Shown piece by piece: positions 9,330-18,758 of a stretch of DNA of 51,745 bases. This DNA is from an uncultured Phycisphaeraceae bacterium (lineage in GTDB: Bacteria > Planctomycetota > Phycisphaerae > Phycisphaerales > UBA1924), in the NCBI GenBank assembly GCA_937899905.1, contig CALCCF010000106.1, forward strand, positions 1 to 51,745, given 5' to 3'. Made by a program: the position numbers and the translations under genes. The first letter of the stretch is position 1, and the number at the start of each line of letters is the position of its first letter. The notes below the pieces were generated by a model. That model was given only the letters and a program-made list of their open reading frames with translations, was not told the DNA's origin and ran no database searches.

Positions 9330-9629
9330 TCACACACCCGCACGCGCGAGCAGCGCGTCGGGCTTCTTGATGGCCTCAGACACGCTGGCCTGGACGACGT
9401 TCTTGCCGTCGAAGCGTTCCTTCTGCTCGACGTCGATATCGACCGCGAAGATGACCACATCCGCATCGCTGATCGCCTGGGCGCTCAGCTCGTTCTCGAT
9501 GCCCATCGAGCCCTGCGTTTCGACGTGGATCTCGTGGCCCGCCGCCTTGGCGGTCTTCTCGAGCTGCTCGGCGGCCATGTAGGTGTGAGCGATCCCGGTT
9601 GGGCACGCGGTCACCGCGACGATCTTCAT
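9330..9629 (-). CDS. PTS fructose-type EIIB component
   Basis: A 99-residue stand-alone EIIB. The phosphoryl-accepting Cys9 lies in the family signature VTACPTGIAHTYMAAE. In many bacteria this domain is fused to EIIC; here it is separate. It lies 12 bases after the EIIC gene, with GGAG in the gap as ribosome site, and abuts the HPr-EI-EIIA gene with no gap. It takes phosphate from the EIIA domain and passes it to the sugar bound by EIIC at the inner membrane. Confidence 0.94.
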   Translation of the reverse strand: MKIVAVTACPTGIAHTYMAAEQLEKTAKAAGHEIHVETQGSMGIENELSAQAISDADVVIFAVDIDVEQKERFDGKNVVQASVSEAIKKPDALLARAGV

Positions 9630-9641
9630 ATCAGAACACTC

Positions 9642-10748
9642 CTACTCGGCGGCCTCAGCGCTCTGGCGTTGCGTGAGCTTCTTGACCGCGATCACCGCTG
9701 CGGCCGTGATAACGGTACCAACCGCGATCGCCACGATATACATCAGCTTGTTCTCAACCACGAACAGGACGATCGGACCGCCGTGCGGCGCGTTGTTGCC
9801 GACGCTGCCGAGCATGGCGGTCACGCTCGCGGCCATCGATCCCAGCATGATGCAGGGGATGACGCGCAGCGGGTCGCTCGCCGCGAAGGGGATCGCGCCT
9901 TCGGTGATGCCGATCATGCCCATGCCGACGGCGGCCAATCCCGCCTCGCGTTGCTCTTCGCGCCACAAGCCGCGTGCGACGATCGTCGCCAGACCGAGAC
10001 CCAGCGGTGGCGTGCAGATCGCCGCGGCCACGGGGCCCATCACCATGATGTTGCCATCCTGGATCAGCCCGGCCGCAAAGAAGAACGCAACCTTGTTGAC
10101 CGGTCCGCCCATGTCGAAGGCGATCATGGCGCCGAGCACGGCCGCGAGCAGCACGGCGCTGCCGGTTTGCATGCCTTCGAGCCCATCGGTCATCCACGTC
10201 ATCAGTCCCGCGATGGGCGGGCCGATCACCAACAGCATCAGCCCACCGACGGCCAGTGCGCTGAGCACGGGGATGATGAGGATCGGCATGATCGGCTTGA
10301 CAAACTTGTTCGCAGGTATCTTCTTGAGCGCCTGTACGACGTAACCCGCGATGATGCCGGCCACGATGGCGCCGAGGAAACCGGCGCTGACCTTCTCGGC
10401 GGCTTGGTCCCATGGGATCGTCAGGTTGCCGCTCAGCCAGCCGCCCAGCATGCCCGCCACGAGACCCGGCTTGCCCGCAATCGAGTACGAGATGTACCCA
10501 CCCAGCACGGGAAGCATGAGCTCGAAGGCGGTACCGCCGATCATGAGCGTGGTCAGGAGGAACCTGCGGGCCCACTCGGGCTCGAGCATCTGCAGGCTCT
10601 GGTCGAGACGCATGCCATCGATCTGCGGCGCGAACGCCAGCGATAAGGCGATCAGAATGCCGCCGCACGCGATGAACGGGATGGCGAAGGACACGCCGGT
10701 CAGCAGGTGCTGGCGGAGCTTCTTGAGTTCATCGACCACTACACCCAT
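9642..10748 (-). CDS. PTS fructose-type EIIC permease
   Basis: A 368-residue integral membrane sugar channel with about nine to ten hydrophobic segments. It shows the fructose EIIC family features FAIPFIACGGILIALS near the N-terminus, FDMGGPVNKVAF in the middle, and HGGPIVLFVVENK near the end. First gene of the minus-strand PTS operon. I start at ATG 10748 (GGGAG about 10 bases upstream); a start at 10790 would add 14 residues and would run through the 14-bp palindrome upstream. The sugar could be fructose or a related hexose/pentitol; the alpha-mannosidase divergently encoded next door makes mannose or fructose-family sugars reasonable. Confidence 0.9.
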   Translation of the reverse strand: MGVVVDELKKLRQHLLTGVSFAIPFIACGGILIALSLAFAPQIDGMRLDQSLQMLEPEWARRFLLTTLMIGGTAFELMLPVLGGYISYSIAGKPGLVAGMLGGWLSGNLTIPWDQAAEKVSAGFLGAIVAGIIAGYVVQALKKIPANKFVKPIMPILIIPVLSALAVGGLMLLVIGPPIAGLMTWMTDGLEGMQTGSAVLLAAVLGAMIAFDMGGPVNKVAFFFAAGLIQDGNIMVMGPVAAAICTPPLGLGLATIVARGLWREEQREAGLAAVGMGMIGITEGAIPFAASDPLRVIPCIMLGSMAASVTAMLGSVGNNAPHGGPIVLFVVENKLMYIVAIAVGTVITAAAVIAVKKLTQRQSAEAAE

Positions 10749-10767
10749 GCCGGCGGCTCCCACAAAC

Positions 10768-10781
10768 GGGGCAGCTGCCCC
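10768..10781. promoter_or_regulatory. 14-bp palindrome upstream of the PTS operon
   Basis: GGGGCAGCTGCCCC is a perfect palindrome 19 bases before the EIIC ATG, in the 183-base divergent region shared with the GH38 mannosidase gene. It could be an operator controlling either direction. No regulator gene is adjacent, so this is only a candidate. Confidence 0.3.
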
Positions 10782-10931
10782 GAGCGCCAATGGTACTGGC
10801 GATCACGCGCGGCTGCAAACGACAGGCAGTGAACGGCCCAGGCTTGGGCTCCTCACCGGATCGGGTACCATCGGATTCGCTGGGCCCGTGGCCCGCGCGT
10901 GGGGTGTAGAACACATCGGAGGAGCAACACG

Positions 10932-13900
10932 ATGACCGGCATTGTCAAGGCGGCGGCGGGTTTGGCGGTGGCATTGGCGGGCTGGAGCGCCGTCGCACAG
11001 GGCGATCCACAAGGTCATGATGCACACAAGACGCCGAAGCCCGCCCCGCCGGGTGCGCCCAAGGTCGAGGACATCGATCTCTCCAAGCCCACGCTGTTCG
11101 TCGTCGCCTATGCACACCTCGATACGCAGTGGCGATGGACGTACCTCGACACGATCCGAGACTTCATCCCCAACACGCTGCACGACAACTTCGAGCTGTT
11201 CGAGGCCTACCCGGGCTACGTGTTCAACTTCGGCGGCACGCGTCGCTTCGAGATGATGGAGGAGTACTACCCCGAGGACTTCGAGACACTCAAGAAGTAC
11301 ATCGCGCGGGGCCGGTGGTTCCCGTCTGGGTCGGCCGTCGACGAGAACGACGCCAACGTGCCCAGCGGCGAGTCGCAGATCCGTCACGTGCTCTACGGCA
11401 ACCGGTACACGCGAGACGTCTTTGGCGTCACCAGCAACGAGTTCATGCTGCCCGATTGCTTTGGCTTCCCGGCAGCGCTGCCGAGCCTGCTGGCTCACTG
11501 TGGGCTCACCGGCTTTAGCACGCAGAAGCTCACGTGGAACGCCGTCACGCCCATCCCCTTCAAGGTCGGCGTGTGGGAGGGGCCTGACGGAGAGTCGGTC
11601 ATCGCGGCGCTCGATCCCGGTGCGTACGTCGGCGACGTCACGACCGATCTGAGCAAGAGCCAGAGCTGGCTCACACGCATCAACAACAACGGCGATGCAT
11701 CGGGCGTATACGTCGATTACCACTACTACGGCACGGGGGATCAGGGCGGCGCGCCGCGTGAGGCTTCGGTCGCCATGGTCGAGCAGAGCGTGGCCAATGG
11801 CAAGGAGCCCGACGCGCCGATTACCGTCATCGCCCAGCGTGCCGACATGATGTTCGACGCGATCAGCCCAGAGCAGCGCGCAGCGCTTCCGACCTATAAC
11901 GGCGAACTCCAGCTCATCGAGCACTCGGCGGGAAGCATCTCCTCCCAGGCATACATGAAGCGGTGGAACCGAAAGAACGAGGAGTTGGCCGACGCCGCGG
12001 AGAAGGCCGCCACGGGCGCGATGCTTCTGGGAGCCCGCGACTACCCGTCGCAACGATTGCAAGACGCCTGGGAACTCGTGCTCGGCTCGCAGATGCACGA
12101 CATCCTGCCCGGCACCAGCGTGCCTCTGGCGTACGACCTGTCGTGGAATGACGAGGTCATCGCGGCCAACCAGTTCGGGGCCGTCATGACCGATTCGGCC
12201 TCGGCCATCATCAGCGCGATGGACACGACGGCGCGCGGCACGCCGGTGGTCGTGTATAACCCGCTGTCATGGGAGCGATCGGATGTCGTCGAGGCCGAGG
12301 TCCCGTTCGACGGCGCTGCACCCGAAGCCATTGTTGTACTCAATGCGCAGGGCTCCATGACACCGTCCCAGATCCTCTGGACCAGTGTTGACTCGGGCAT
12401 GGCTCGTGTGGCCTTCGTCGCGTCCGCGCCCTCGATCGGTTTCGCGACCTACGACGTGATCCTCAGCCAGAACGCGTTCCCCGGCGCACCAAGCGGGCCC
12501 AGCATCTCTGCCGAAGGGCGTCGGCTTGAGAACCATCGCTATGTCGTGACGCTGGACACGCGCGGGGATGTTGCGTCGATCTTCGACAAGAAGGTCGGTG
12601 TCGAGCTGCTCAGCGCCCCCGCTCGCATCGGCCTGCACTATGAGAATCCGAGCCAGTGGCCCGCGTGGAACATGGACTGGGCCGATCGGCAGCTGCCCGC
12701 CCGAGCGTTCGTCGGCGAGAGCGGGCCAGTGAAGTTCGAGGTTATCGAGAACGGGCCGGCCCGCGTCGCCGTCGAGGTCACGCGCGAAGCCGAGGGTTCA
12801 ACGTTCGTCCAACGCATCAGGCTCAGTCACGGCGGCGATCGCGTGGAGTTCGACACCGACATCGATTGGCAGACGCGCGAGCGCAGCGTCCGCGCGGCGT
12901 TTCCGCTGACGGCGAGCAATCCGCTCGCCACCTACGACCAGCACCTGGGCGCGATCGAGCGCGGCAACGGCTATCCACGCCAGTACGAGTACCTGTTCCA
13001 CAAGTGGTTCAACCTGACCGACCGCGGCGGCGGCTTCGGCACCAGCATCTTGTGCGACAGCAAGTACGCGACCGACAAGCCCGATGACAGCACCGTGCGG
13101 CTGACGCTGCTCTTCACACCCGGCGTCCGCGGCGGCTATCCCGACCAGCAGAGCCAGGACATCGGCCGCCACAACGTGCTCTACGCGATCCAGGGCCACA
13201 CCGGCGACTGGCGTGATGGCCAGAGCTACGTGCACGGTGCGAGCCTCAACCAGCCGCTCATCCCGTTCCGCACGACGTCACACCCCGGCGACTTGGGAAG
13301 ACGCGTCTCGCTCCTGAGCGTCGACAACCCCGCCGTCAGTGTTCAGGCGATGAAGAAGGCCGAGGACACCGACGAGATCGTGATCCGTCTACGCGAGCAC
13401 ACCGGCAGCCCGGCGGGCGTGCGCATCTCGAGCGACATCGGTGAGATTGCCAACGCCCGGCACGTCGATGGCCAGGAGCGGCATCTGGCCGATCTGGCTG
13501 CCGAAAGTGGTGCGATTCAGACCGATGTCGGAGCATTCGGCCTCAAGGCGATCGCCCTGACAGTCTCGGAAATCGAGACCGCCATCGACACGCCGCCGTT
13601 CGTCCCGATCGAACTCCCGTTCGATACCGACGCCATGAGCGCCAACGACGAACAGCGCGCCGATGGCATGACGGGCGACCGTTCATACCCGGCGGAGATG
13701 ATGCCCCAGACGCTGTCGGCACGCGGCGTCGGGTTCCTGCTGGGCGAAGGAGAGCAAGCGAACGCCGTGACCTGCCGTGGACAAGAGATCACGCTTCCTG
13801 GAGACGGTTTCGACACGCTGTACCTGCTCGTTGCCAGCAGCGACGGCGATGTTCACGGGGCGGTCCTCGTCGATGGAGCGCGAGCCCAAATCAGCGCCCA

Positions 13901-15320
13901 GGCCTGGGACGGCTACGTCGGCCAGTGGGACCGCCGCGAGTGGCCGGGCGATATCACCGATCCGAGGTACCCGTGGGGCCGCAGCGACATGATCGGCCTG
14001 ACGCCCGGCTACGTGAAGCCCGACGAGATCGCGTGGTACGCCTCGCACCACCATGTGCCGGACGACGCGGGCACGCGAGACGAGATCTACCGCTACTGCT
14101 ACCTGTTCGTCCAAAAGATTGATCTACCCCGTGGCGCGCGCAGCGTCACGCTCCCCGATGATCCTCGCATCAAGGTATTTGCGGCTACAGCGGCGCAGGC
14201 CGGGCAGGCGGCGGAGCCAGCGCGCGAGTTGTTCGACACGCTGGAGGCCCACCAGTACCGACCACCGATCATCGATGTGGCAGCCATGCCCGATGGCCGC
14301 AACGGAACGCACACCGATTCCGTCGAGGCGACCATCGAACCCGACCTGTACTGGCAACCCGGATCGTTCCGTTATACGACCGACGGCAGCGACCCGACGG
14401 CAGACTCCGCAACGTACACATCGCCCATCACCCTCAGTCAGACCACCACGATCCGGGCGGCCATGCTCGATGAGACCGGCAGCCTTGGGCCGATCCAGGA
14501 GCGCACGGTTCGCGTTGATGATCGCACACCCCCACGCGTGACCGAAGTGCTCGCGCTGTACGAGACACCGCAGATCCGCGTGGCGTTCTCGGAGCCCGTT
14601 CGAGAGTTGGCACCAGGGGCGGTCGCGATCGAACCAAACATCGAGGTCAGCGATGTGCGCATGATGCCCGGTGGCTGCGGCGCGATGATCGAGCTCGCGA
14701 GCCCGCCCGCGGTCGCGAAGCCCTACAACATCCGGTTGGATGGCATCCAGGATCGCTCGCCAGCGCGCAACGAGCTCGAGACCACCTCACGCCCCTTTAT
14801 CATCTCGGGCCCAGTTTTCGCGCTCGACGAGATCGACAAGTCCATGTACGGCTCGATCATCGAGGACGTGCCCAACCTGCCGGTCGACGCCGGCGACTCG
14901 TGGACCATCAACGTCTGGACACGATTCGACGAGCAGCCGAGCAACCGCTCGATCCTGATCGGCTTTGGTAACTGCGATGCGCGCGTGGGCGGGCAGTCCC
15001 GGTACTTCGCAAAGTTCGCCAGCGGTGTGCACCTCTGGTCGCACAACCAGGACGTCTCGAGCCGCACGCCCTACGAGTCGGGCCGCTGGCAGATGATCAC
15101 GGCCACCTATGACGGCCAGATCGGTCGGCTCTACCGCAACGGCGAACTCATCGGCGAGCGGGCGATCCGGCTGGCCGACGACGCGAGCGTGATCCATATC
15201 GCACCCGCCGACCCTTGGGACAACCGATATCGCTACGACGGCGAGCTCGCGCGGTTCACGATCTGGGAAGAGGCACTGACCGAGCAAGCGATCCAAACTC
15301 TCCTGGGCGAGGCGCCGTGA
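10932..15320 (+). CDS. Secreted GH38 alpha-mannosidase, multidomain
   Basis: A 1462-residue exported glycoside hydrolase. The signal peptide runs to about residue 24 (GWSAVAQG). The GH38 catalytic domain (about 50-330) shows zinc ligands H62 and D64 in AHLDTQWRW and the nucleophile D175 in LPDCFGFP; a later HDILPGTS supplies another expected zinc His. Beta domains typical of GH38 follow (about 500-1090). Residues about 1113-1195 resemble a chitobiase C-terminal/CHB_HEX module (FRYTTDGSDPTADSATYTSP), then an Ig-like segment, then a LamG/concanavalin-like carbohydrate-binding domain (about 1295-1460, MITATYDGQIGRLYRNGE). ATG 10932 is preceded by GGAGGAGC. Its stop overlaps the start of the next gene (TGATG). 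It probably trims alpha-mannosides outside the cytoplasm. Confidence 0.93.
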   Translation: MTGIVKAAAGLAVALAGWSAVAQGDPQGHDAHKTPKPAPPGAPKVEDIDLSKPTLFVVAYAHLDTQWRWTYLDTIRDFIPNTLHDNFELFEAYPGYVFNFGGTRRFEMMEEYYPEDFETLKKYIARGRWFPSGSAVDENDANVPSGESQIRHVLYGNRYTRDVFGVTSNEFMLPDCFGFPAALPSLLAHCGLTGFSTQKLTWNAVTPIPFKVGVWEGPDGESVIAALDPGAYVGDVTTDLSKSQSWLTRINNNGDASGVYVDYHYYGTGDQGGAPREASVAMVEQSVANGKEPDAPITVIAQRADMMFDAISPEQRAALPTYNGELQLIEHSAGSISSQAYMKRWNRKNEELADAAEKAATGAMLLGARDYPSQRLQDAWELVLGSQMHDILPGTSVPLAYDLSWNDEVIAANQFGAVMTDSASAIISAMDTTARGTPVVVYNPLSWERSDVVEAEVPFDGAAPEAIVVLNAQGSMTPSQILWTSVDSGMARVAFVASAPSIGFATYDVILSQNAFPGAPSGPSISAEGRRLENHRYVVTLDTRGDVASIFDKKVGVELLSAPARIGLHYENPSQWPAWNMDWADRQLPARAFVGESGPVKFEVIENGPARVAVEVTREAEGSTFVQRIRLSHGGDRVEFDTDIDWQTRERSVRAAFPLTASNPLATYDQHLGAIERGNGYPRQYEYLFHKWFNLTDRGGGFGTSILCDSKYATDKPDDSTVRLTLLFTPGVRGGYPDQQSQDIGRHNVLYAIQGHTGDWRDGQSYVHGASLNQPLIPFRTTSHPGDLGRRVSLLSVDNPAVSVQAMKKAEDTDEIVIRLREHTGSPAGVRISSDIGEIANARHVDGQERHLADLAAESGAIQTDVGAFGLKAIALTVSEIETAIDTPPFVPIELPFDTDAMSANDEQRADGMTGDRSYPAEMMPQTLSARGVGFLLGEGEQANAVTCRGQEITLPGDGFDTLYLLVASSDGDVHGAVLVDGARAQISAQAWDGYVGQWDRREWPGDITDPRYPWGRSDMIGLTPGYVKPDEIAWYASHHHVPDDAGTRDEIYRYCYLFVQKIDLPRGARSVTLPDDPRIKVFAATAAQAGQAAEPARELFDTLEAHQYRPPIIDVAAMPDGRNGTHTDSVEATIEPDLYWQPGSFRYTTDGSDPTADSATYTSPITLSQTTTIRAAMLDETGSLGPIQERTVRVDDRTPPRVTEVLALYETPQIRVAFSEPVRELAPGAVAIEPNIEVSDVRMMPGGCGAMIELASPPAVAKPYNIRLDGIQDRSPARNELETTSRPFIISGPVFALDEIDKSMYGSIIEDVPNLPVDAGDSWTINVWTRFDEQPSNRSILIGFGNCDARVGGQSRYFAKFASGVHLWSHNQDVSSRTPYESGRWQMITATYDGQIGRLYRNGELIGERAIRLADDASVIHIAPADPWDNRYRYDGELARFTIWEEALTEQAIQTLLGEAP

Positions 15321-16048
15321 TGGCTCGACTGTACCTCGTCATCGCGCTCCTGTTCGCGTCGGCAGCGCTCGCCCATCCGACGCTGAAGACGATGGTGTTC
15401 GTCGAGGTCTCGCGCGATGACGCGGGCGGCGTGGTCGAAGTGCGTGTGCTGCACGACGTGCTCGCGTATGCGCTCAACGACACCTCGGCCGCGGTACTCG
15501 ACTGGCAGATGTACGAACTACTCGAAGCGACGCCGCAGGACTTCGACCTCTCGCTGCAGGACTCACGGGAGCGATTCGAGGGCGGATTCTGGATCCTGGC
15601 CGACGGCGAGCGCCTGGACTGCGAGTTGGTCCAATCCCCGACGCCCGAATCGGTAGACCAGTGGCGTCTCGAGAACCCGCAGCTACGCCTGCCGGTCGCG
15701 ATGTACTTCACGCTCCGTGCGCAGCTCCCGCAAGGTACACAGGAACTCGCCGTCCGCGGGCCGTACGTCATGGACGAATTGATGCTCGTCGTCCGCCGGC
15801 CGGGCGAGGAAGAGACGTACCTGAACGCCGCGGCGGCGGAAGCGAGCGAGCCGTTCGATGTCTCGATGGCAACCAGACCGATCGCCCACACAACCGCTGC
15901 CCATTCGGTTGAGGCGCACGCGGCGCAGCCCGCCACACACGCATTAAGCATGGTGGCAGTCTCTCTCGCGCTGCTCGCCTCGATCGGCGTGCTGTGCTGC
16001 GTACTCGTCCGTCCACGCCGGCTGTTTTCCGTCGCCGCAACTCGCTGA
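15320..16048 (+). CDS. Membrane-anchored exported protein of unknown function
   Basis: 242 residues. Signal peptide MARLYLVIALLFASAALA is followed directly by His-Pro, then a mixed alpha/beta ectodomain, and a single C-terminal membrane helix (about 213-232) ending in a basic tail (RPRRLFSVAATR), so it should sit in the membrane with its bulk outside. ATG overlaps the mannosidase stop (TGATG), which points to coupled expression. The start after signal cleavage (HPTLKTMVFVEV) recalls the N-terminal exported segment seen in some HupE/UreJ-like proteins, but I cannot assign a family. A start at 15215 would lie wholly inside the mannosidase gene and lacks a signal peptide. Confidence 0.8.
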   Translation: MARLYLVIALLFASAALAHPTLKTMVFVEVSRDDAGGVVEVRVLHDVLAYALNDTSAAVLDWQMYELLEATPQDFDLSLQDSRERFEGGFWILADGERLDCELVQSPTPESVDQWRLENPQLRLPVAMYFTLRAQLPQGTQELAVRGPYVMDELMLVVRRPGEEETYLNAAAAEASEPFDVSMATRPIAHTTAAHSVEAHAAQPATHALSMVAVSLALLASIGVLCCVLVRPRRLFSVAATR

Positions 16049-16249
16049 TCAAGCAGACGCCCTGGACCACGCCTCGTTGCTGGTGTCCGATATGCAAGGC
16101 CGCCCTCGTCTGACCGGGTGGTTTTCCCTCGACGCGAGAGCTCTTGTCGATTTCTTTAGGACAGCATGTCCCACTCCGTGCGCGCGGGGACAACTCCTGC
16201 ATGGAGGGGCCAAAACCCGAGGCCCCAAAGACATGCAAGGAGAACCCAC

Positions 16250-17869
16250 ATGCGTAACAAGGAGAAAGTGGTAGCACTGGCGTTGCTCGCGTTGCCCGCA
16301 TCGCACGCGATCGCGCAGGAAGGCAACAAGAAGCTCTCGCGAAGCCAAGAGGTTGGCTATCTCGGTTTGACGAGCCGGACGGCGATGGCGCGAAACGTGT
16401 TGGACCGCCTCAAGAACCAACGGCAGGCGCGCGAGGTTGTCGACCAGATGGACCGCGTGCTGCTCTGGCACGAGATCGCACTGGACGCGGTGGCTATCGA
16501 CCACACACCCGATCCGGATACCGGCTCGGCAGACGCAGCCAACGCCGGCCCAACCCGCACCAGCCGCGCGCTCGCCATGGTCCAGATCGCGGTGTTCGAC
16601 GCGGTGAACGCGATCGAGCGCGGCTACACCGCGTACAACGACCTGGGCCGGGTACCCCAACAAGCATCTGTTGACGCGGCGATCGCGTTCGCCGCCTTCA
16701 CGGTGCTCGTCGAGCTTTACCCGGATCAGTCCGATCGCTTGAAGAGCCTCCTGCAATCCGATCTCGAGCAGATCGTCGCGGCCCTCGGCCAGCAATTCGG
16801 CCGAGACCGCGGCGGCCGCCCGCGCAACGAGATCGATGCGGGCCGGCGCACCGGCGAGCGTGCGGCTCGGGCCATCCTCGACCTGCGCTCCGATGACGGC
16901 GCGAGCCACGCGGAACCAGACTTCGGCCACGGCGGCCTGATCGCCGACGGCACGACCACCTTCAACGGCAATCCTGTCAACGGCGGAACGACCCAACGCT
17001 TCGAGTGGGAGCCCGACCCCCTGACCCCATCGGCAGGCGGCGACTTCGATCTCGCGCTCGGCGCGTACTGGGGCGCGGTCACCCCGTTCTCGCTGAACAG
17101 CGGGCACCAGTACCGCATCAACCCGCCGCCTATGCCCGGCTCGCGGCGATACGTGGAGGGCTACCGCGACGTCCAGTCGATCGGCGCTTCGGTCGATACC
17201 GCAGGCAGCACCTCTACCGCGTACACCCGCTTCATCGGAAACTTTTGGGGCTACGACGGCACGCCGCTGCTAGGCACCCCGCCGCGCTTGTACAACCAGA
17301 TCGCAGTCCAGGTCGCGCTCGAGCAGGGCATCGGCGGTGCGCTCGACATGGCGCGATACCTCGCCATGATCAACACTGGCCTGGCCGACGCGGGCGTCGC
17401 GGCATGGGACAGCAAGTATTACTACAACTACTGGCGGCCCGTCACCGCGATCCCACGATCCGACGGCGTGCCCCAGACCATGGAAAATCCGGACTGGAAG
17501 CCCGTAGGCATCTCCGTGATCAACACCGAGATGGCGATCACCCCAACGCCCCCGTTCCCGGCGTATCCCTCGGGCCACTCGACCTTCGGCGCTGCGACGT
17601 TCGAGATCATGCGTCAGTTCTTCGGCGACGAGACCCGATTCACGTTCGTGTCCGACGAGTACAACGGCGAGGGTGTGGATCCGCTGGGCGTGCCTCGCCC
17701 GCTCGTGCCCGTCCGTTTCGTATCGCTCGATGAGGCCCAGCACTCCAACGGCATCAGCCGCATCTACAACGGTGTGCACTGGGAGTGGGACAACATCGCC
17801 GGCCAGCAGCTCGGCGAGACCATCGGTGCGCACGTCGTCTTCGAGGAACGGGCCTTCAAGCCCAACTAA
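16250..17869 (+). CDS. Secreted vanadium-dependent haloperoxidase / PAP2-like protein
   Basis: 539 residues with a signal peptide (VVALALLALPASHAIA). The vanadate/phosphate pocket of the vanadium haloperoxidase-PAP2 superfamily is complete: K389 and R396 in KYYYNYWRP, S441-G442-H443 in PSGHSTFG, R504 and H510 in ISRIYNGVHW. It could halogenate or act as an acid phosphatase; sequence alone does not separate these. ATG 16250 has AAGGAGA upstream. The 201 bases before it hold no gene. The next gene follows 19 bases later and is probably co-transcribed. Confidence 0.9.
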   Translation: MRNKEKVVALALLALPASHAIAQEGNKKLSRSQEVGYLGLTSRTAMARNVLDRLKNQRQAREVVDQMDRVLLWHEIALDAVAIDHTPDPDTGSADAANAGPTRTSRALAMVQIAVFDAVNAIERGYTAYNDLGRVPQQASVDAAIAFAAFTVLVELYPDQSDRLKSLLQSDLEQIVAALGQQFGRDRGGRPRNEIDAGRRTGERAARAILDLRSDDGASHAEPDFGHGGLIADGTTTFNGNPVNGGTTQRFEWEPDPLTPSAGGDFDLALGAYWGAVTPFSLNSGHQYRINPPPMPGSRRYVEGYRDVQSIGASVDTAGSTSTAYTRFIGNFWGYDGTPLLGTPPRLYNQIAVQVALEQGIGGALDMARYLAMINTGLADAGVAAWDSKYYYNYWRPVTAIPRSDGVPQTMENPDWKPVGISVINTEMAITPTPPFPAYPSGHSTFGAATFEIMRQFFGDETRFTFVSDEYNGEGVDPLGVPRPLVPVRFVSLDEAQHSNGISRIYNGVHWEWDNIAGQQLGETIGAHVVFEERAFKPN

Positions 17870-17888
17870 CCCAAAAGGACGAATTATC

Positions 17889-18521
17889 ATGACCACGAAT
17901 CGCACCGTCATGCAACTCCGTACCCACGCCAACCGCGCGGCGACTTGGATGCTGCGAAAGCCGCTCCTGATCTTGCTCGCTTGCGTGCTGCTGGCAGCGT
18001 CTGGCCACGGCACCTCCGAGATCGCAACGACAGTCTCCACTACGGCCCCACTCGCGTCGGCGGCCGACGGCTGCGATGCACGAGCGACCGGCCTCGTGCA
18101 ACAAGGCCAAGAAGCCACGGCGGCTGCGGCGGCTACGGCGGACCTCGAATCGACGACATTCGTCGAGCAAGGCCTTGAGCATCTCGAGTCTCCGTTCACG
18201 AGGGCTACGGTGCTCGAACTCAATGCCATCGTCAAACGATCGCTGTGTGTGATCACGGAGTTCGACGCGATACGCCAGCGGCTGCGCTCCACCGACGAGC
18301 CGAGCAGCGCCAACCCACTCAGCGCATACGACGCGCTGTCGGCGGACGCGGCCCGAGCGCGCACCGACATGGATGAGGCCGAACAACGCTTACGCAGCAG
18401 CGGCGAGCCATACAACGAGGAGATCCTCGCAGCCATGGTCCACTTCGTCGGCCATGTCGACGACGAAATCCGATCGGAAGCCGAGAAGCTCCGGATGGTT
18501 CCTCATGCCGGAACTCCGTGA
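17889..18521 (+). CDS. Small exported helical protein, unknown
   Basis: 210 residues. A twin-basic start is followed by a hydrophobic segment (about 24-42, LLILLACVLLAASG) that acts as signal peptide or membrane anchor, then a low-complexity Ala-rich and largely helical region. No family is recognised. The ATG has AAAGGA upstream and lies 19 bases after the haloperoxidase stop, so both are likely one transcript ending at the terminator at 18607-18640. It may be an accessory to the haloperoxidase, but that is only inferred from position. Confidence 0.72.
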   Translation: MTTNRTVMQLRTHANRAATWMLRKPLLILLACVLLAASGHGTSEIATTVSTTAPLASAADGCDARATGLVQQGQEATAAAAATADLESTTFVEQGLEHLESPFTRATVLELNAIVKRSLCVITEFDAIRQRLRSTDEPSSANPLSAYDALSADAARARTDMDEAEQRLRSSGEPYNEEILAAMVHFVGHVDDEIRSEAEKLRMVPHAGTP

Positions 18522-18606
18522 CGCCCGGGGCGCGCCAGCCCCAGGGCGGACTCTGTGAGGCCCTACACAACCTCGCCGGTCATCGGGTTTGGCCGGACCT
18601 CACCGG

Positions 18607-18640
18607 AAGACCCAGCGGTGCCGCCGCTGGGTCTTTCTGC
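18607..18640 (+). terminator. Terminator after the haloperoxidase operon
   Basis: A perfect 12-bp stem (AAGACCCAGCGG at 18607-18618 with CCGCTGGGTCTT at 18624-18635, 5-base loop) is followed by a short T-rich tail (TCTG). It lies about 85 bases after the stop of the 210-residue protein gene. Confidence 0.75.
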
Positions 18641-18758
18641 GCTATCGAGCGATCGGGGCACCGCCAGGTGCGTTTGGCAACGCCCTAGCATCACGTGCTC
18701 GCGCGTAACTGGTATCCCTACGGCCGCGATCTATCTTTGAACTGGGGCGGAGAGACTG

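Noticed and set aside
9150-10646. 498-codon plus-strand frame
   Set aside because: Antisense of the PTS IIB/IIC genes; His/Arg/Asp-rich composition and no domain.
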